A stretch of DNA of 64,000 nucleotides from Paraburkholderia kururiensis (GTDB lineage Bacteria > Pseudomonadota > Gammaproteobacteria > Burkholderiales > Burkholderiaceae). The stretch covers positions 248,001-312,000 of the forward strand of contig NZ_CP139965.1 of assembly GCF_034424375.1 (NCBI RefSeq), in the 5' to 3' direction. The notes beneath the pieces were generated by a model. The model was not told where the DNA came from, ran no database searches, and saw only the letters and a list, made by a program, of their open reading frames with translations. The translations under genes were made by a program, and so were the position numbers. Of this stretch, positions 17,437 to 25,947 are shown piece after piece; positions within the stretch are counted from its first letter, which is position 1, and every line of letters begins with the position of its first letter.

Positions 17437-17616
17437 TGCACGGAGACCTGACCCGGTGGGGATGCGGACAAAATCCTGGACTACTTTGGAGGTAGTCCAT
17501 GTATTCATACGAAGACCGCGTTCGGGCGGTCGAGCTGTACCTGAAGCTCGGGAAGCGCGTCAAGGCAACAATCCGCCAGCTGGGTTACCCCACGAAGAAT
17601 TCTCTCAAAGCATGGT
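17437..17616 (+). mobile_element. IS3-type insertion sequence, 5' fragment (copy 1)
   Basis: From TGCACGGA at 17437 the DNA is nearly identical to 29645-29820, so this is the left end of one insertion sequence present twice. It carries the first about 40 codons of an IS3-family orfA from the ATG at 17499 (MYSYEDRVRAVELYLKLGKR, then VKATIRQLGYPTKNSLKAW), the start of the helix-turn-helix. The frame breaks at about 17612, where an unrelated, oppositely oriented IS fragment begins. The rest of orfA, orfB and the right end are missing, so the copy is dead. Confidence 0.75.
17478..17498 (+). promoter_or_regulatory. hairpin enclosing the orfA Shine-Dalgarno of the IS fragment
   Basis: GGACTAC and GTAGTCC form a perfect seven-base-pair stem around TTTGGAG, and the ATG follows the stem directly. 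The ribosome-binding purines (GGAGG) lie in the loop and first stem base. Such a structure could limit translation of read-through transcripts, a known control mode of transposases. The second copy has the same sequence at 29686-29706. Confidence 0.55.
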
Positions 17617-17769
17617 GTGCGGAATCAGTCCGGCGTACACCTTCTTCCAGCGATAGAAGGTCTGTTCCGAAATACCCACGTGACGAATCAGCTCGGCCAC
17701 TGGCATGCCCGCTTCGGCCTGCTTCAACACCGCCACAATCTGCTCGACACTGAAGCGTTTGCGTTTCAT
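17605..17769 (-). pseudogene. IS3-family orfA fragment of a second, different element
   Basis: 54 codons from the ATG at 17769 read MKRKRFSVEQIVAVLKQAEA, then GMPVAELIRHVGISEQTFYR and WKKVYAGL. This is the highly conserved N-terminal helix-turn-helix of IS3-family orfA (IS407/IS2-like). After about residue 48 it runs into the antisense of copy 1 and stops. The GGCTCCTTT-side sequence upstream gives a good ribosome-binding site (AAAGGAGCC). orfB is absent. It abuts the copy-1 fragment, so the two elements recombined or inserted into one another. Confidence 0.7.
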
Positions 17770-17847
17770 TGCACGGCTCCTTTCCCATCGAAAAGTCCGC
17801 CGAAAACTCGCTTACATCATGGCACTGTTTCCCCGGGGGCCGCTCAG

Positions 17848-17943
17848 TGTTGATTTGCCCCCGTTGCGAATATCACCGGTTTCTCAGCGTTCTCAACGGA
17901 CAATCAGTTCGTTGCCATCACCGGCATCCGGCACAGGTTCTGA
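17848..17943 (+). pseudogene. possible IS1595-type transposase zinc-ribbon relic
   Basis: A short frame reads LICPRCEYHRFLSVLNGQSV followed by RCHHRHPAQVLS. It resembles the N-terminal zinc ribbon (CPxC...RCxxCRHQxS) of IS1595-family transposases, with one cysteine position lost. It is flanked by other IS debris. The match is short and could be chance. Confidence 0.3.
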
Positions 17944-18000
17944 GCGCGGCGGGTGGAGCGGGCGTCGCTGTGGTGGCGCGCACGAACATGCGTGCGAGCG

Positions 18001-19209
18001 TCATCGCCGCTGCGCGCCCTTCTCCTGCGCCATAGCGAAATAACGCTGCGCCAATGCAACCCAATACCGGACGCCAACGGGAATGATGTCATCGTTGAAA
18101 TCGTATTTCGGGTGATGCAGGCCGGGCGCAGCCATTCCCGTCGCGGCATTACCGATCAGCACGTACGCGCCGGGCCGCTCTTCCAGCATGAAACCGAAGT
18201 CTTCGGAGGTCATGTTCGGCGGGACGTCGCTATCAAGACAGGCCTCTCCAAACGTCTGCCGAATCACCGCTTCGCACAACGCCGTCTCGTCCGGCGTGTT
18301 GATCGTCGCGGGATAGTACTGAAAAAAAGTCACCTCGACCTGCGCGCCATAGGCCGAAGCCAGCCCCTCGCACATGCGCTCGATGTCCCGCTGCAATTGC
18401 TGCTGCAGCCCCGACGACAACGTGCGGATCGTTCCGCGCAGCTCGGCGCTGTCGGGAATGACGTTGTCCGTATCGCCCGCATGGAACATGCAGACGGAAA
18501 TAACAGCGGGATCCGTTGGGTTCTTGTGCCGCGCGGCGATGGTCTGGCACTGCAGCACCATCGAACAGGCGAGCGGGATGGGATCGAGGCCCAGATGCGG
18601 CTGCGCCGCATGCGCCCCCTTGCCCGTTACCGTGATCCTGAATCGGGAGCCCGCGGCCATGATGGGGCCGGTGCGCAAACCAAACTGTCCCGCCGGCAAA
18701 CCGGGCCAGTTGTGCATGCCAAATACCGCTTGCGTAGGGCATTGTTCGAACAACCCGTCATCGATCATCTTGCGCGCGCCGGCGCCGCCCTCTTCGCCTG
18801 GCTGAAACACGAAGTGAACGGTGCCTGGCAACTGCGGCAATTCCTTCAGGATGCGCGCCGCGCCCAGCAGCATCACTGTGTGCCCATCGTGCCCGCACGC
18901 ATGCATGACGCCATCCGCACAAGATGCATGCGAGAAATTGTTGGCTTCCCGGATCGGCAGCGCGTCCAGATCGGCGCGCAGCACGATACCCCACTCGGCA
19001 GACGCGCCGGGCAGACTCGCGACCACACCCGTGCCGCCCAGCCCGCGCGAGACGGCATAGCCCAGGTCTTCAAGCTCGCGGGCAACCACGTCCGCCGTTC
19101 GGTGCTCTTCGAATCGCAACTCGGGATGGGCGTGCAGGTCACGCCGCAATTTAGCCCAATGTGCGTGATGCGTTTTCAACGAAGTCTCGGGAATCACGGA
19201 GGGTTCCAA
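18001..19209 (-). CDS. M20 amidohydrolase (hippurate hydrolase/HipO-like)
   Basis: About 402 residues if the TTG at 19209 is used, which has AAAGGTG six bases upstream; a GTG at 19197 is the alternative, and no ATG is suitably placed. M20D-peptidase metal ligands are visible: MHACGHDGHT, QPGEEGGAGA and, at the C-terminus, GLHHPKYDFNDD. RRDLHAHPELRFEEHRTA is the standard N-terminal signature. It removes an acyl group from an N-acyl amino acid. It follows the aldehyde dehydrogenase by 68 bases at the 3' end of the ridA-GNAT-FAD-ALDH run and may release the free amine or amino acid for that pathway. Confidence 0.85.
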   Translation of the reverse strand: MEPSVIPETSLKTHHAHWAKLRRDLHAHPELRFEEHRTADVVARELEDLGYAVSRGLGGTGVVASLPGASAEWGIVLRADLDALPIREANNFSHASCADGVMHACGHDGHTVMLLGAARILKELPQLPGTVHFVFQPGEEGGAGARKMIDDGLFEQCPTQAVFGMHNWPGLPAGQFGLRTGPIMAAGSRFRITVTGKGAHAAQPHLGLDPIPLACSMVLQCQTIAARHKNPTDPAVISVCMFHAGDTDNVIPDSAELRGTIRTLSSGLQQQLQRDIERMCEGLASAYGAQVEVTFFQYYPATINTPDETALCEAVIRQTFGEACLDSDVPPNMTSEDFGFMLEERPGAYVLIGNAATGMAAPGLHHPKYDFNDDIIPVGVRYWVALAQRYFAMAQEKGAQRR

Positions 19210-19277
19210 TCTCGGCACCTTTAGCAGGCAAATGGCTTCAATTCTGTACTGTGATCGCGCGAGGCGTGGGCGCTGCT

Positions 19278-20735
19278 TTAATCGTAGAACCCGAGGATCG
19301 ACTTCACCTCCATGTACTCCTCCATACCTTCGATCCCATACTCGCGACCGTTCCCCGACTGCTTGTAGCCGCCAAACGGCGCCTGCGGGTCCCACGCCGG
19401 ATAGTTCAGATGCACCTGGCCCGACTGGATGCGCGCAGCCACCGCACGCACGAGTGCCTTGTCCGTGCCCTGCACATGCGCGCCGAGCCCATACACCGTA
19501 TCGTTCGCGATAGCGATTGCTTCTTCGACGGTATCGTAAGGAAGAATGGCGAGCACAGGACCAAAGATCTCCTGCTGGGCGATAGTCATGTCGGTGCGAA
19601 CCTCGGAAAAGATCGTGGGCCGCGCATACAAGCCTCGGCTGAGTCCCGCGGGTCTTCCGGCGCCGCCCGTAATAAGCGTCGCTCCTTCGTCGATACCCGC
19701 GTCGATCATCTGCTGCACGCGGTCAAACTGCGCGCGGTTGGCCAGTGGTCCGTGCGTGGTGGCTTCGGCGAACGGGTCGCCGACAATCATCTGCTGCGTG
19801 GCTGCGAGGGCCAGTTCCTCGACGCGCTTCAGCGCGCCGCGCGGCACGATGAGCCGCGTGGGTGCGCTGCACGACTGGCCCATGTTGCGGAACGCGGCGG
19901 CAACGCCTGGCGCGATGGCGCGCGGCAGATCGGCATCGGGCAGCACAACGTTGGGTGACTTGCCGCCGAGCTCCTGCGCCACGCGCTTGACGGTGGGCGC
20001 CGCCGCCTGCGCAACCAGCACGCCCGCCCGTGTCGAGCCGGTGATCGAAACCATGTCGACCTGCGGATGCGACGAAAGCGATGTGCCCACTGCCGCGCCC
20101 GTTCCGTTCACCAGATTGAATACGCCTGCGGGAACGCCAGCGTCCGCCATCACTTCTGCAAAGAGCAGCGCGCTGAGCGGCGAGAGTTCGCTGGGTTTCA
20201 GGACCACGGTGCACCCTGCCGCGAGCGCCGGGCCCACCTTCGCGGTGATCTGATAAATGGGCCAGTTCCATGGCGTAATCAGCGCGCACACGCCGATGGG
20301 CTCGCGCACGATCGCGGTCGTTCCTCGCTGGGTTCGGAACGGATAGCTCGCCAGATTGTCGCGCGCGACCCGAATATGTTCGGCCGCAAACGGCACGTGC
20401 GCGCCACGGGCATAACTGATCGGCGCGCCCATTTCCGTGGCCAGTGCCGTGGCAAACAACTCCGCACGTTCGAGTACCAAGGCATGAACGCGGTCGAGCA
20501 AGGCCGCACGCTGTTGCGGCGACGTTACGGACCACGAAGCGAAGGCCCTGCGCGTGGCGCGTACTGCCCGGTCCACATCGCGTTCGTTTCCAGCAGTGAG
20601 CTCGCAGACCGTGTCTTCGGTAGACGGGCAAACCACGGCGATTCGGTCGGTGCCGTCGGGAACCGTCCATTCCCCGTCGGTGTAGAACCGATCCAGCCTT
20701 CCAGCTTGCATCAGGTGACGAACAGGTGAATTCAT
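19278..20735 (-). CDS. aldehyde dehydrogenase
   Basis: 485 residues from the ATG at 20735, which overlaps the stop of the preceding FAD oxidase as ATGA; the longer open frame is antisense shadow. N in TPWNWPIYQ, TGSTRAG, general base in AQELGGKSPNVV and the catalytic cysteine in MGQSCSAPTR are all present, and the C-terminus carries APFGGYKQSGNGREYGIEG. It looks like the general aldehyde dehydrogenase group acting on medium-chain or amino-aldehydes. It is translationally coupled to the oxidase that would supply its aldehyde. Confidence 0.9.
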   Translation of the reverse strand: MNSPVRHLMQAGRLDRFYTDGEWTVPDGTDRIAVVCPSTEDTVCELTAGNERDVDRAVRATRRAFASWSVTSPQQRAALLDRVHALVLERAELFATALATEMGAPISYARGAHVPFAAEHIRVARDNLASYPFRTQRGTTAIVREPIGVCALITPWNWPIYQITAKVGPALAAGCTVVLKPSELSPLSALLFAEVMADAGVPAGVFNLVNGTGAAVGTSLSSHPQVDMVSITGSTRAGVLVAQAAAPTVKRVAQELGGKSPNVVLPDADLPRAIAPGVAAAFRNMGQSCSAPTRLIVPRGALKRVEELALAATQQMIVGDPFAEATTHGPLANRAQFDRVQQMIDAGIDEGATLITGGAGRPAGLSRGLYARPTIFSEVRTDMTIAQQEIFGPVLAILPYDTVEEAIAIANDTVYGLGAHVQGTDKALVRAVAARIQSGQVHLNYPAWDPQAPFGGYKQSGNGREYGIEGMEEYMEVKSILGFYD

Positions 20736-22009
20736 TGCAATGTGTCCTTGAGCCGGTACCAGGCGCCCACCAGCGGTAAAAACCATGGCTTGCCGAAATG
20801 ACCGGGAATGGCAGGCCAGGCGAAGTCGTTCCACGGATTGAGGTCGGCGCGCCCGTCCATGATTTCCGCCATAAGCGTACCCATCAGCGTGGCCATGTGC
20901 GTACCGTGGCCGCTGTATCCCATCGAATAGTAGATGCCGTCTTTCTGCCCCGCGCGCGGCAGGCGGTCGGCCGTCATATCGACCATGCCGCCCCAGCAAT
21001 AGTCGATGCGCACGTTTGCGAGTTCCGGAAACACTGTGGCCATTTGAGCGCACAAAATCAGTCCGCTCTTTTCGTCGGACGCAGGGTTCGACGTCGCGAA
21101 ACGCGCGCGACCACCAAACAGCATCCGGTTGTCGGGCGTGACACGAAAAAAGTTGACGAAGTTTTTGGTATCGGTCGCCATCCGGCGAGTTGGCAGCAAC
21201 CGGTCGAGCAGCTCTTGCGACAAAGGCTCGGTGACAATGATGAAAGCGCCGACCGGCACGATCCTGCGGCGAATCCAGCCGAATGGTCCCACCTGCGAGA
21301 TACCGCTCGCGAGCAGCACCTGTGACGCGCGGATCGTTCCATGCGGGGTTCGTGCCACGTATGCGCCGCGAGCCTCGCGCTGCAAACCGAGAACCGGCGC
21401 ATGTTCAAGGATGTGCGCGCCACGTGCCTGCGCAGCCTTCGCGAGGCCTCGAACATAGCGCCCGACGTGCATCCCCGCGCTCTTCTCCAGGATCAATCCG
21501 CCGTGATACCGGTTCGAACCGATCTCGCTACGAAGCTCGGCCTTCGTCACAACGCGCGTATCCGGGTCGACGCCCGCCGCGAGCAATGCCTGACTTCGCA
21601 CCAGCTTGTCGTAATGCTCGGGCTTCGCTGCGAGCTTGAGTTTTCCTCTGCGCACGAAATCGCAATCGATCGACTCTTCCCGAACCAGCCGCTCGACCGT
21701 ATCGACACCGGCGTCGAACGCGCGATACAACCGGTTGGCCAGTTCGGTGCCAATGCGCTGCGAGAGCGACGCGTAGTCCTGCGCAAAGCCGTTGTTGCAC
21801 ATGCCGCCATTGCGGCCCGACGCAGCCTGTCCCACGGTTCCTGCTTCACACACAATGACGCGCGCACCTTTCTTTGCCAGCGCCAATGCAGCTGCCGAGC
21901 CCGTGATTCCCCCGCCCACCACGACGACGTCGCATTCTCCACCGGCGATCTCGGGCGTGCTGCCGGCGAAGGGCTCGGAGGTATCCAGCCAGTAAGAACC
22001 CAGATGCAT
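20732..22009 (-). CDS. FAD-dependent oxidoreductase (DAO fold, PuuB-like)
   Basis: 425 residues from the ATG at 22009 (GGGAG upstream). The FAD-binding motif VVVVGGGITGSAAALAL lies at about 28-44 and GRNGGMCNNGF near 66. YSMGYSGHGTHMATLMG near the C-terminus is the distal FAD contact of the PuuB/glycine-oxidase group. It presumably oxidises an amine to an aldehyde plus ammonia and is coupled to the ALDH by an ATGA overlap. The RidA and GNAT genes upstream suit an oxidase that releases a reactive imine. Confidence 0.87.
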   Translation of the reverse strand: MHLGSYWLDTSEPFAGSTPEIAGGECDVVVVGGGITGSAAALALAKKGARVIVCEAGTVGQAASGRNGGMCNNGFAQDYASLSQRIGTELANRLYRAFDAGVDTVERLVREESIDCDFVRRGKLKLAAKPEHYDKLVRSQALLAAGVDPDTRVVTKAELRSEIGSNRYHGGLILEKSAGMHVGRYVRGLAKAAQARGAHILEHAPVLGLQREARGAYVARTPHGTIRASQVLLASGISQVGPFGWIRRRIVPVGAFIIVTEPLSQELLDRLLPTRRMATDTKNFVNFFRVTPDNRMLFGGRARFATSNPASDEKSGLILCAQMATVFPELANVRIDYCWGGMVDMTADRLPRAGQKDGIYYSMGYSGHGTHMATLMGTLMAEIMDGRADLNPWNDFAWPAIPGHFGKPWFLPLVGAWYRLKDTLQ

Positions 22010-22131
22010 CACACACTCCCAAGCGGGCGCACAGGTGCTCAAACCCTGAACCGTGCGCACGAGCAGCAAAAGCGGTGCTTAAAAATCGGCGGCAAATTCG
22101 CGATTTCCGAGCCGCCGTTCGCAGCGCAAGC

Positions 22132-23034
22132 CTAAAGCATGGCCTGACTGACCAGCGCATACAACCGGCAGACCGGGTCGGGCGCTCCACGATGTTCAGT
22201 GGCTGATGCGTTCAGAACCATCTTCGGACAGGTGTCCACTCGCTTCAATCCCTGCCCGCTTAGCCAGTCCGTCAACCCTGTTTCAACAGGGACGTCGATA
22301 CGAATGAACTCGCCCTCGCGTCCGCTCAACCAATAGCCGATCAGCGCCTTCGCGCGTGCATCGTCGTGCGAACGTAGCGCAACCACGGGTCCGATCACAT
22401 GCCCTCGCCCAAAACGGCGCAGCACCGAGAATCCGACGATCTCGCCATCGCGCTCAAGCAACACGCTTTCGCCGTGCTGGAGCAACGCCATCAAGAGGGA
22501 ACGACGCTCCAGACCGCAAGCGCGCGAGGCCAGTTCGATGAGGGAAGGGAAGTCGGCAGAGGTCCCCGCGCACAGCCGCTCGCCCTCCAGCAACGCGACT
22601 GGAAGAGCCTTGCTGACGTTCCCATGACATTGATCCAACCATCCGCACTCGCTGAAGCCAAGCTTTTCGTAGAGGGGACGACCGGCCAGCGTCGCATGCA
22701 GGAAGGTGACGCGCGATCCCAGCTCGTCGAGCACGGCCTTCATCAGTTCGCGGCCGATGCCCCGGCCCTGGTGCCGGGACGACACAATCACGTGCCCGAG
22801 AGAGGCCCGGTCCGCGCCGAACTTCCAGCACATCGCTGTGCCAATGACGACACCCTTTTCTTCAGCAACGAATCCCGTCGAGGTCTCAGCGGAGAATTGC
22901 CAGTCTTCCTGCCTGTATGGCCAGGCAAGCGCCATGGAAAGCGCGTGGGCCGCGGGCACATCGGCCGGGGTAAACGTTCGATACCGAATACCCGCCGTGG
23001 AAGACGGAAAGTTCGCAATTGATTCCCGTTTCAT
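22132..23034 (-). CDS. GNAT-family N-acetyltransferase
   Basis: 300 residues. The GNAT core is in the N-terminal half: acetyl-CoA loop SSRHQGRGIGRELM (about 85-98) and a final LYEKLGFSE strand near 122-130. The C-terminal half (about 145-285) is a second, degenerate GNAT-like fold of the Acetyltransf_18 type seen in YitH-like proteins. It lies between ridA (52-base gap) and the FAD oxidase (122-base gap) on the same strand. It may acetylate the amine substrate or detoxify it; the M20 deacylase in the same run would do the reverse. Confidence 0.82.
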   Translation of the reverse strand: MKRESIANFPSSTAGIRYRTFTPADVPAAHALSMALAWPYRQEDWQFSAETSTGFVAEEKGVVIGTAMCWKFGADRASLGHVIVSSRHQGRGIGRELMKAVLDELGSRVTFLHATLAGRPLYEKLGFSECGWLDQCHGNVSKALPVALLEGERLCAGTSADFPSLIELASRACGLERRSLLMALLQHGESVLLERDGEIVGFSVLRRFGRGHVIGPVVALRSHDDARAKALIGYWLSGREGEFIRIDVPVETGLTDWLSGQGLKRVDTCPKMVLNASATEHRGAPDPVCRLYALVSQAML

Positions 23035-23086
23035 TTAATCTGCCCTGCCAAATATATTCGTTCAGCCACGAGTCGAATCGCCCACG

Positions 23087-23491
23087 CTAGATCGCCGCAA
23101 CCGCTTCAATTTCGATCTTCAGACCGAAGTGCAATGCGGGAACCGGCACCACGGCGCGAGCGGGTCTCGCATCGCCAGCCCAGCGCGCATAGATCTCGTT
23201 GAAACGCGCCCAATGCTCGATGTCGACGATGTAGACACGAACCTGGGCGAGTTTCGTGACATCGCTGCCTGCACCGGCCAGTGCGCAAGCCAGGTTTGCC
23301 AGAACCTGCTCGGCCTGGGCTTCAAAAGACGCATCCGTGAGCTTTCGGCCGGTCGCGTCGATGGGAAGTTGCCCCGACACAAAAACCAGACCATTCGCGA
23401 TCGAAACGTGACTGTAGTGGCCACCTGGCGTTGCGAGCCCAGCGGGATTCATTGTCTGGGGCCACTGCGCACCGTTTTCATGCTGATCCAT
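23087..23491 (-). CDS. ridA: RidA/YjgF-family imine deaminase
   Basis: 134 residues, single-domain RidA fold. The conserved catalytic arginine is R112 (RPARAVVPVPAL) and the matching glutamate is E127 in KIEIEAVA. LVFVSGQLPID at about 35-45 and VRVYIVDIEHW at 84-94 are family strands. It hydrolyses reactive enamine/imine intermediates made by PLP enzymes and flavin oxidases to keto acid and ammonia. Placement at the head of an amine-oxidase operon agrees. The family has several subgroups, so housekeeping RidA and a pathway-specific member cannot be told apart here. Confidence 0.9.
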   Translation of the reverse strand: MDQHENGAQWPQTMNPAGLATPGGHYSHVSIANGLVFVSGQLPIDATGRKLTDASFEAQAEQVLANLACALAGAGSDVTKLAQVRVYIVDIEHWARFNEIYARWAGDARPARAVVPVPALHFGLKIEIEAVAAI

Positions 23492-23597
23492 GACGACCGC
23501 TCCACGTAGAAAGCACGCTGCCCACAGAGATGGCCACGTGAATGCGACCCACTATAGAAAAAAATATTTTTGTCGTGTTTAATCTCCAATGAATTGA

Positions 23598-23607
23598 CCG
23601 TTAACGG
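23598..23607. promoter_or_regulatory. palindrome just before the lysR start
   Basis: CCGTTAACGG is a perfect ten-base palindrome seven bases before the LysR ATG. A 12-base AT palindrome (AAAAATATTTTT, 23560-23571) and a TATAGA box are also in the 123-base gap shared with ridA. These fit a divergent, LysR-controlled promoter region. Assignment is by position only. Confidence 0.4.
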
Positions 23608-23614
23608 ACCCTTA

Positions 23615-24535
23615 ATGCTCCAGCTGGAAGACATGCAGTTGCTCCGCGCGCTCGGCGTATCGCAATCGCTCGCGGCCGCGGCAAGGTTGTTGAACCTGAC
23701 GCCGCCCGCGGTCACCGTACGCCTTCAGCGCATCGAAGAGCGTGTGGGCGTGAACCTCGCGACGCGCGCGGCCAGAGGCATCTCCCTCACCGACGAAGGC
23801 CACCGCCTGGTTCAGGAAGCAATCGAAATCCTGGAGCGGATCGAGTCCATTCCGTCCCGCGTTTCGGGAGAATCGGGCGGAGTAAGCGGGCATTTGCGCG
23901 TGGTGGCACCGTTCGGGTTCGGCAGGGAATATGTCGGGCCCCTCGTTCGAGACCTGTATCGCTCGCATCCGAATCTGGCGATCTCGCTGATCCTCGTCGA
24001 AAGTCCGCTCTCCGCCGCGGCGGGTGCGGACGTAGTCGTTTCCATCGGCCACATCAAAGGGTCTTCCTGGGTAGGCCATTTTCTGGCCCCGAACGACCGC
24101 TTCCTTTGCGCGAGCCCCGCGCTTGCGCGTAGCCTGTCGAAACTCAAGCATCCGTCCGAACTCGCACGACACCCCTATCTGACCTTGCGGGAGAACGACG
24201 AAGACGTGACCCGTCTGCGCTTCACTCAGCACGATGCAGCGGGCAAGCGCGTAAGCAAAGCCGTCACGGTCCGGTTGAACGGCGCATTGTCGTCGAACGA
24301 CGGCACCGTGGTTCGCGACTGGGCCGTTGATGGCCTTGGCGTTGTCGCCCGATCCGAATGGGACTGCGCACGGCTGGTCGCAGACGGAAAACTGAAGCGG
24401 GTCTTGCCGGCGTGGCGCCTTGAACCCGCACCGATCATGGCGCTTACGCCCACACGTCAAGGCTTGACCATCCGCCAGCGGGTATTTCTGGAGGCCGCGA
24501 AGCAGGCGTTCCACCCGGTGCCCTGGCGGAATTGA
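23615..24535 (+). CDS. LysR-family transcriptional regulator
   Basis: 306 residues from the ATG at 23615; a TTG start 45 bases upstream is in frame but lies in the promoter. The winged helix-turn-helix is at 3-62 (SLAAAARLLNLTPPAVTVRL) and the effector domain starts near 92. It is divergent from ridA and therefore the likely activator of the ridA-GNAT-FAD-ALDH-M20 run. It converges with the second FAD oxidase at its 3' end. The inducer is unknown. Confidence 0.9.
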   Translation: MLQLEDMQLLRALGVSQSLAAAARLLNLTPPAVTVRLQRIEERVGVNLATRAARGISLTDEGHRLVQEAIEILERIESIPSRVSGESGGVSGHLRVVAPFGFGREYVGPLVRDLYRSHPNLAISLILVESPLSAAAGADVVVSIGHIKGSSWVGHFLAPNDRFLCASPALARSLSKLKHPSELARHPYLTLRENDEDVTRLRFTQHDAAGKRVSKAVTVRLNGALSSNDGTVVRDWAVDGLGVVARSEWDCARLVADGKLKRVLPAWRLEPAPIMALTPTRQGLTIRQRVFLEAAKQAFHPVPWRN

Positions 24536-24579
24536 CCTGGCACGGAACATTGCCCTTCAATCCGCCTCCCTGCCGTTGA

Positions 24580-24604
24580 GCCGGCGTTCGCGCCGAACGC
24601 CGGC
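24580..24604. terminator. strong hairpin between convergent genes
   Basis: GCCGGCGTTCG and CGAACGCCGGC pair perfectly (11 base pairs) around a three-base CGC loop. It sits in the 83-base gap between the convergent LysR and FAD-oxidase genes, where a bidirectional terminator is expected. There is no T-run, so any termination would rely on the stem or on Rho. Confidence 0.55.
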
Positions 24605-24618
24605 CGTCGGCTCTCGCA

Positions 24619-25944
24619 CTAGAAATCCGCCACCTTGCCCCATGCGGAGTGGGCGAACCTGCTGGGCCGATACGGTACGGGGTCCACGATCGGCTCGGCA
24701 CCCGTGGCGAGATCCGCAATCAGATGGCCTGCGCCAGGACTTATTCCGAAGCCGTGCCCTGAAAAACCCGCTGCCAGGATGAGTCCCGGTACGCCTGGCA
24801 CCTCGCCGATTCCTGGCACGCCGTCCGGCGTGCTGTCGACGAAACCAGCCCAGGCATGCGCGATTCTGGCCTCGCGAAGCTCAGGCACAAGCTCGATCGC
24901 GCGGCGGTGCGTTTCGGCCACCGTCGCCCGATCGGGCTTCGGGTCCAGAATACGCACGCGCTCCATGGGTGTTGGCGCGTCGAGCCGCCACCGCTTCAGC
25001 ATTTCATGACCGCCGCGAATACCTTCCAGCCCTCCCGGCAGAAGGTTGCGCCAGCGCCTCGCAAACATAGGCACGAAATGCGGAGCGAACCGCAGCAACT
25101 GAGGCGTCATATCCACGCGTGCCCGCCCGCTGATGGCCAGCGCGTAGCCTCCATCGCTGCGGCGAGTAATCGATACGCCTGAGGTGAATAGCGCATCCGG
25201 CACGCGACCTTCTACAGGCGACACACTGAGGATGGACTGGCGAATCGACGCCTGAGGAAAACGAATGCCAAGCTGGCGACAGAACGACGACGCCCACGCG
25301 CCACCCGCGAGCACAACCGTCTTCGTCTTGATGACGCCGACTTCGGTGACAACGCCCGCAACCCGCCCTCCCTCCAGCTCGATGCCGCGGGCCGCGCACT
25401 GTTGGGTGACGCTGCCGCCAAGATTCATGAGTGCGGCGGCCACGGCCGGCGCGGCCTTGCCGGGGTCGGCGGTGCCGTCGCTGGGCGAGAAAACCCCGCC
25501 TTTCCAGACTCGGCCAGTCGCGCCGCCCCGCTGGGTGGCCTGCTGGCTATCGAGCATGTAGGTGGTCACCCCAGCGGTCTTTGCAAAGTCGCCCCAACTG
25601 GCCCAACGGGACAACTCGGCGTCGTCATTGCTGAGATACAGCAGCCCGCAGCGGCGAAAGCCGGTATCTTCGCCCGATTCGCGAGCGAATCGCTCCCACA
25701 GATCGAGACTCTTGCTGGCCATCGGCAATTCGCGAGCGTCACGGTTCTGCTGCCGGCACCAGCCCCAGTTGCGGCTTGACTGCTCGGCTCCAATCCTCCC
25801 CTTCTCTACCAGGGCGACTGAAACCCCGCGTTGAGCCAGGTAGTAGGCAGCAAAGACGCCGATCACGCCGCCGCCGATCACCACCACGTCGGCGGCGGCT
25901 GGCAGCGTGGGCGAAGTCTGTATGTGGCGCAGCGGAGGCGACAT
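24619..25944 (-). CDS. FAD-dependent oxidoreductase (DadA/glycine-oxidase-like)
   Basis: 441 residues of the DAO superfamily. The dinucleotide fold is ADVVVIGGGVIGVFAAYYLA (about 18-37), SSRNWGWCRQQNRD follows near 56, and the distal FAD contact is AAGFSGHGFGISPGAG near 395. SSRNWG and GRAWGG-type variants are common in oxidases annotated as D-amino-acid dehydrogenases. It is 3 bases after the bicupin gene and divergent (across that gene) from a D-serine dehydratase-like enzyme. A D-amino acid or N-methyl amino acid is a reasonable but unproven substrate. Confidence 0.87.
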   Translation of the reverse strand: MSPPLRHIQTSPTLPAAADVVVIGGGVIGVFAAYYLAQRGVSVALVEKGRIGAEQSSRNWGWCRQQNRDARELPMASKSLDLWERFARESGEDTGFRRCGLLYLSNDDAELSRWASWGDFAKTAGVTTYMLDSQQATQRGGATGRVWKGGVFSPSDGTADPGKAAPAVAAALMNLGGSVTQQCAARGIELEGGRVAGVVTEVGVIKTKTVVLAGGAWASSFCRQLGIRFPQASIRQSILSVSPVEGRVPDALFTSGVSITRRSDGGYALAISGRARVDMTPQLLRFAPHFVPMFARRWRNLLPGGLEGIRGGHEMLKRWRLDAPTPMERVRILDPKPDRATVAETHRRAIELVPELREARIAHAWAGFVDSTPDGVPGIGEVPGVPGLILAAGFSGHGFGISPGAGHLIADLATGAEPIVDPVPYRPSRFAHSAWGKVADF

Positions 25945-25947
25945 GAT

